Source of the DNA: Paracoccaceae bacterium
Lineage (GTDB): Bacteria > Pseudomonadota > Alphaproteobacteria > Rhodobacterales > Rhodobacteraceae
Length of the DNA: 13,459 nucleotides
Direction: 5' to 3'
Assembly: GCA_023254015.1 (NCBI GenBank)
Contig: JALQYS010000544.1
Location: 1-13,459 of the forward strand
Part shown: positions 11,107 to 13,459 of the stretch, in pieces
Position numbering within the stretch: position 1 is the first letter of the stretch
Layout of the letters: every line of letters starts with the position of its first letter
Made by a program: the position numbers and the translations under genes
Notes under the pieces: model-generated
Databases searched by the model: none
Told to the model about the DNA's origin: nothing
What the model saw: the letters and a program-made list of their open reading frames with translations, nothing else

Positions 11107-12048
11107 CCGGCCCATGTCGCTGGCGACCGTGAGCAGGTTGCGCAGCGCGGCGCTGCGGTTGGACGGCGACCAGACAGCCGAGAAGGCGACCGGCTCGGGC
11201 TCATCGGCGAAGGGCAGGAAGACAATGCCGGTTGTCGGCAACAGCGCCGAGGCGGTCCCGACGATGGTGATGCCGAAGCCCTGTCCGACCATGGACAGCA
11301 GCGCGCCGCGCCCCACGTCGAAGCGCAGGATCGACGGCGCGGGCCAGCGTCCGGCATGGCGCAGCACGATATGGCTATGAACCTGCGGGCCGGTGCCGCC
11401 ATGCCGAACAAGGAACGTCTCGCCCGCCAGATCGGCCCATGTAACGGCCGACCGCTCGGCGAGCGGATGCTGCTCCGGTAACACCGCCAAGAGCGGTTCG
11501 GTCCATATGCGGCGGGAATGGCAGTCGGGCAACTCGGGCGTGCCGGCGACGAACACCACGTCCAGCCGGTCGGCGCGAAGCTGCATCACCGCTTCGCGGG
11601 CTGTGCCTTCGGTCATTTCGACTTCAACGCCGGGGTGGTCTTCGCGGTATTGGCCGATCAGCTTTGCGAGGAAGCTGCGAGGGATCAGGGCATGGATACC
11701 GATGCGAAGCCGGCCGCTTTCTCCGGCTGCCGCCATGCCGGCGGTCTTCACCGCATGGTCGAGTTGGTCGATGCCTGCGGCTATCCGCTCGACGAAGTGG
11801 CGTCCAGCCTCGGTCAACCGAACACCCCGCGCATGGCGCTCGAACAGAAGGATGCCAAGGTCTTTTTCCAGCGCCTTCACGCGGGCGCTGACGCTGGATT
11901 GCGCCACGCCGAGCGCATTGGCGGCGTGGCGGAAGTTCAGATATTCGGCGACGGCGAGAGTGTGAACTAAGGTCATCATCGGCACTCGCCCCGAGAGGAG
12001 ATGATGGCTCAACGGATTTAATCCGTCATTCCTCGTAAGTCTACGCAT
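11044..12048 (-). CDS. LysR-family regulator downstream of tetA(G), altered C-terminus
   Basis: A 334-residue LysR-type transcriptional regulator of the kind found next to tetA(G) in resistance islands such as SGI1. The winged HTH is at about 28-85 (LAVAEYLNFRHAANALGVAQ, then SSVSARVKALEKDLGILLFE and RHARGVRLTEAGR). The effector-binding domain spans about 110-310 (RLRIGIHALIPRSFLAKLIG, WTEPLLAVLPEQHPLAE and FDVGRGALLSMVGQGFGITI). Target genes and ligand are unknown. ATG 12048 is chosen; an earlier in-frame start at 12156 would overlap tetA by 88 bp. It follows tetA(G) by 20 bp on the same strand. The last 18 codons (LSNYRRFALFVCVFYAFE) are antisense to the 5' end of the disrupted backbone gene, so the native C-terminus was lost at the insertion boundary (11102/11103). 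The core domains are intact and it may still work. Confidence 0.88.
   Translation of the reverse strand: MRRLTRNDGLNPLSHHLLSGRVPMMTLVHTLAVAEYLNFRHAANALGVAQSSVSARVKALEKDLGILLFERHARGVRLTEAGRHFVERIAAGIDQLDHAVKTAGMAAAGESGRLRIGIHALIPRSFLAKLIGQYREDHPGVEVEMTEGTAREAVMQLRADRLDVVFVAGTPELPDCHSRRIWTEPLLAVLPEQHPLAERSAVTWADLAGETFLVRHGGTGPQVHSHIVLRHAGRWPAPSILRFDVGRGALLSMVGQGFGITIVGTASALLPTTGIVFLPFADEPEPVAFSAVWSPSNRSAALRNLLTVASDMGRQVLSNYRRFALFVCVFYAFE
11095..11102. repeat. 8-bp direct repeat GCTCAAAA, boundary of resistance segment (copy 2)
   Basis: Partner of 4845-4852. It lies in codons 20-22 of the disrupted backbone gene starting at 11038. Immediately after it the sequence becomes the antisense of the lysR 3' end. 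Confidence 0.6.
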
Positions 12049-12068
12049 ACCAATTCGCCATGACTCAA

Positions 12069-13244
12069 TCACAATGAAGTTGCGAAAGGTCTGAGTAGTA
12101 TTGGCAGACATATTAAATAGAGGATCGCGCCGACAATCCAAACCCAACCGTTCCATGCTCCTATGGTGGCAGAATAGAGTGCCGTGAAGCCAAGCGGTCC
12201 CGCGATAGAGCTTAGATTGGTGAGGCTTGTAAGCGTTCCCTGTAAAGCTCCTTGCTTGTTACTGCTGACATTGTTTGAAAGCATTGCCTGCAAGGCCGGC
12301 ATGCCAACACCTCCGGCGGCAAGCAGCAACAAAATCGGGAACACCATCCATCCCTGCGTGGCAAAAGCCAGAAGAATGAAGCCAGTCGCATCCGCAGCCA
12401 TGCCAAAGAGTAGCGTGCGCCGCTCTCCAAGCCGGCTTGAAAGCGGGCCGGTAACAAACGCTTGGAAGATCGCATGTGTTGCTCCAAATGCCGCAAGCGA
12501 CAAACCAACAGTCGTGGTGTCCCACTGAAAACGGTCCTCGCCATAGATGACCCATAGGGCCGCAGGCACTTGGCCGATCAGTTGAATAATGAAGAAGACT
12601 GCGAAAAGCGCAGCTAGCCCGCGCAATGCATCATCCAGCCGGAACAGAACGAATGGTTTGATGCGAACCGGCTTTCCGGTCCCGCCATGGCTGTGATGAG
12701 TCTCCTTGAGAAAAATGCAGGCAAGCAGGAACGCGAAGCCGTTGAGAAGGGCAGCGGCGATAAACGGAGCATGGGCAGAAATACCACCGAGCATGCCACC
12801 AAGTGCTGGCCCGGCAATCATGCCTGCTCCATAACAGGCCCCCATGTAGCCGAACCAGCGTGCGCGAGAACCTTCCCCCGTCGAATCGGCAATGGTTGAG
12901 GCAGCTACGGCTCCGGTTGCTCCCGTGACGCCAGAAACGAGTCGGCCGATATAGAGAACCCATAAGACCGGCGCTGATGCCATAATCGTGTAATCGACTG
13001 CGGCCCCCGCAAGAGAAGCCAGAAGCACCGGACGCCGGCCGTAAGCATCTGAAAATTTTCCAAGCACGGGCGCGAAGACGACCTGCATCAACGCATAGAG
13101 TGACAGCAAGGCACCATAGTGACCAGCGACCTGCTCCGCCGGCACAAGCTCGCGCAGAAGCGTCGGAAGGACCGGCATGATGAGGCCGAGTCCCATGGCG
13201 TCGAGACTGACGATCAGCAGGGCGATGATGGCAGAGCTGCGCAC
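12069..13244 (-). CDS. tet(G): TetA(G), tetracycline efflux pump
   Basis: A 391-residue major facilitator tetracycline/proton antiporter with 12 predicted membrane helices that I recognise as class G (opening MRSSAIIALLIVSLDAMGLG, ending RPFATSL). It exports tetracycline-Mg complexes into the periplasm. Asp15 in helix 1 and the loop 2-3 motif GKFSDAYGRRP (62-72), both essential in the family, are present. STIADSTGEGSRARWFGYMG marks the helix 4-5 region. GTG at 13244 is the start, with GGAG seven bases upstream. The segment KFSDAYG and several other positions differ from the class G sequence I remember, so it is a variant. It is repressed by TetR(G) through the two operators upstream and followed closely by lysR. 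Confidence 0.95.
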   Translation of the reverse strand: MRSSAIIALLIVSLDAMGLGLIMPVLPTLLRELVPAEQVAGHYGALLSLYALMQVVFAPVLGKFSDAYGRRPVLLASLAGAAVDYTIMASAPVLWVLYIGRLVSGVTGATGAVAASTIADSTGEGSRARWFGYMGACYGAGMIAGPALGGMLGGISAHAPFIAAALLNGFAFLLACIFLKETHHSHGGTGKPVRIKPFVLFRLDDALRGLAALFAVFFIIQLIGQVPAALWVIYGEDRFQWDTTTVGLSLAAFGATHAIFQAFVTGPLSSRLGERRTLLFGMAADATGFILLAFATQGWMVFPILLLLAAGGVGMPALQAMLSNNVSSNKQGALQGTLTSLTNLSSIAGPLGFTALYSATIGAWNGWVWIVGAILYLICLPILLRPFATSL

Positions 13245-13277
13245 CTGAAACTCCAGCGCCGCTCAATGCGAGCGACT

Positions 13278-13290
13278 TTATCAATGATAA
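13278..13290. promoter_or_regulatory. tetO1: tet operator O1
   Basis: ttatcaatgataa, a palindrome with arms TTATCA/TGATAA around one central base, closely similar to class B tet operators. It lies on the tetA side of the intergenic region, 34 bp from the tetA start. TetR dimers bind here. Confidence 0.85.
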
Positions 13291-13299
13291 GAACATAGA

Positions 13300-13328
13300 C
13301 ATAGAAATTATCGTTGATAAATTGTCAA
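13300..13328 (-). promoter_or_regulatory. Probable tetA(G) promoter overlapping O2
   Basis: On the minus strand TTGACA (13323-13328) and TCTATG (13300-13305) are 17 bases apart. O2 lies in the spacer, so TetR binding would block polymerase. The -35 is consensus and the -10 is weak, as expected for a tightly controlled promoter. The tetR promoter must lie in the same interval, but I cannot place it with confidence. Confidence 0.6.
13308..13320. promoter_or_regulatory. tetO2: tet operator O2
   Basis: ttatcgttgataa, the same palindrome with one arm mismatch (TTATCg/TGATAA), 30 bp centre to centre from O1. That is the double-operator layout of divergent tetR-tetA pairs. Its last two bases are bases 1-2 of the listed sequence, so it is complete only across the contig join. 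Confidence 0.83.
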
Positions 13329-13459
13329 GCACTGGCAGAGGAACGTGAATGACCAAACTGGACAAAGGCACCGTGATCGCAGCGGCGCTGGAGCTGCTGA
13401 ACGAGGTTGGCATGGACAACCTGACGACGCGAAAGCTCGCTGAACGCCTCAAGGTTCAG
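13319..13459. repeat. Right copy of exact 141-bp terminal repeat (contig overlap)
   Basis: Same sequence as 1-141. It should be counted once, which gives a circle of 13,318 bp. The join lies inside the tetR-tetA intergenic region, directly at the second tet operator, so both divergent genes and both operators are complete only after circularisation. Confidence 0.93.
13349..13459 (+). CDS. tetR(G): Repeated 5' part of tetR(G), cut by the contig end
   Basis: The first 37 codons of tetR(G), identical to 31-141 and lying within the terminal overlap. This is not a second gene. On the circle it is the same locus as the gene at 31-657. Confidence 0.9.
   Translation, partial: MTKLDKGTVIAAALELLNEVGMDNLTTRKLAERLKVQ

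Noticed and set aside
10873..11481. 202-codon plus-strand open frame
   Set aside because: It joins a shadow of the 10593 gene, the 5' fragment of the disrupted gene and antisense lysR. Only the 11038-11102 part is real coding sequence.
12049..12156. Longer LysR starting at 12156
   Set aside because: It would overlap the tetA 3' end by 88 bp and add residues not typical of LysR N-termini.

Overview
The window is almost certainly one complete small circular plasmid written with an overlap. Bases 1-141 are repeated exactly at 13319-13459, so the unique circle is about 13,318 bp. Two things support the circle independently: the divergent tetR(G)/tetA(G) pair and its operators only become whole when the ends are joined, and a backbone gene split between 11038-11102 and 4845-6608 can only be rejoined through the end join. 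High GC, a MobQ-type relaxase with a small TraD/MobC-like partner, an IS5/IS427-type element and a VirD2-like DUF3363 relaxase suggest an alphaproteobacterial host, perhaps Rhodobacterales/Paracoccus-like. That host is inference. The resistance genes belong to families widespread in Gram-negative bacteria.

Backbone (about 4845-11102 without the IS). From 5700 to 6608 lies the 3' part of an AT-richer gene of unknown function. It is followed convergently by the MobA/MobL relaxase gene (6614-7855, minus). Upstream of that is an oriT-like region (7882-7941), then two overlapping plus-strand genes for mobilization accessory proteins (8009-8838). Next come a HigBA-type toxin-antitoxin operon (8843-9439, minus) with paired operators, and a non-coding, repeat- and palindrome-rich presumptive replication origin (9488-9974). 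A small winged-helix protein gene that is the best replication-initiator candidate (9975-10529) and a small HTH/coiled-coil protein gene (10593-10988) follow. The backbone ends with the first codons of the disrupted gene (11038-11102).

Acquired resistance segment (11103 through the end join to 4844, about 7.06 kb). In circular order it holds a lysR-family gene, tetA(G), tetR(G), a 105-bp remnant of the 3' end of a VirD2-like relaxase gene fused to a frameshifted 5' piece of a second lysR gene, floR with a cmlA-like leader-peptide attenuator, and a full-length VirD2-like relaxase gene. Both resistance loci are bracketed by relaxase 3' end on one side and lysR on the other, so they look like two versions of one 'virD2 - cargo - lysR' module joined in tandem. 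The segment is flanked by an 8-bp direct repeat (GCTCAAAA) inside the disrupted backbone gene, and removing it restores the reading frame. A separate 838-bp IS5-family element with a TA duplication (4858-5699) sits seven bases outside the segment.

Functionally this is a mobilizable plasmid giving efflux-based resistance: TetA(G) exports tetracyclines under TetR(G) control, and FloR exports chloramphenicol and florfenicol, probably under ribosome-stalling control. Stability would come from the toxin-antitoxin pair, and transfer from MobA acting at oriT with a helper conjugation system, since no type IV secretion genes are present. I see no tRNA, rRNA or CRISPR array.
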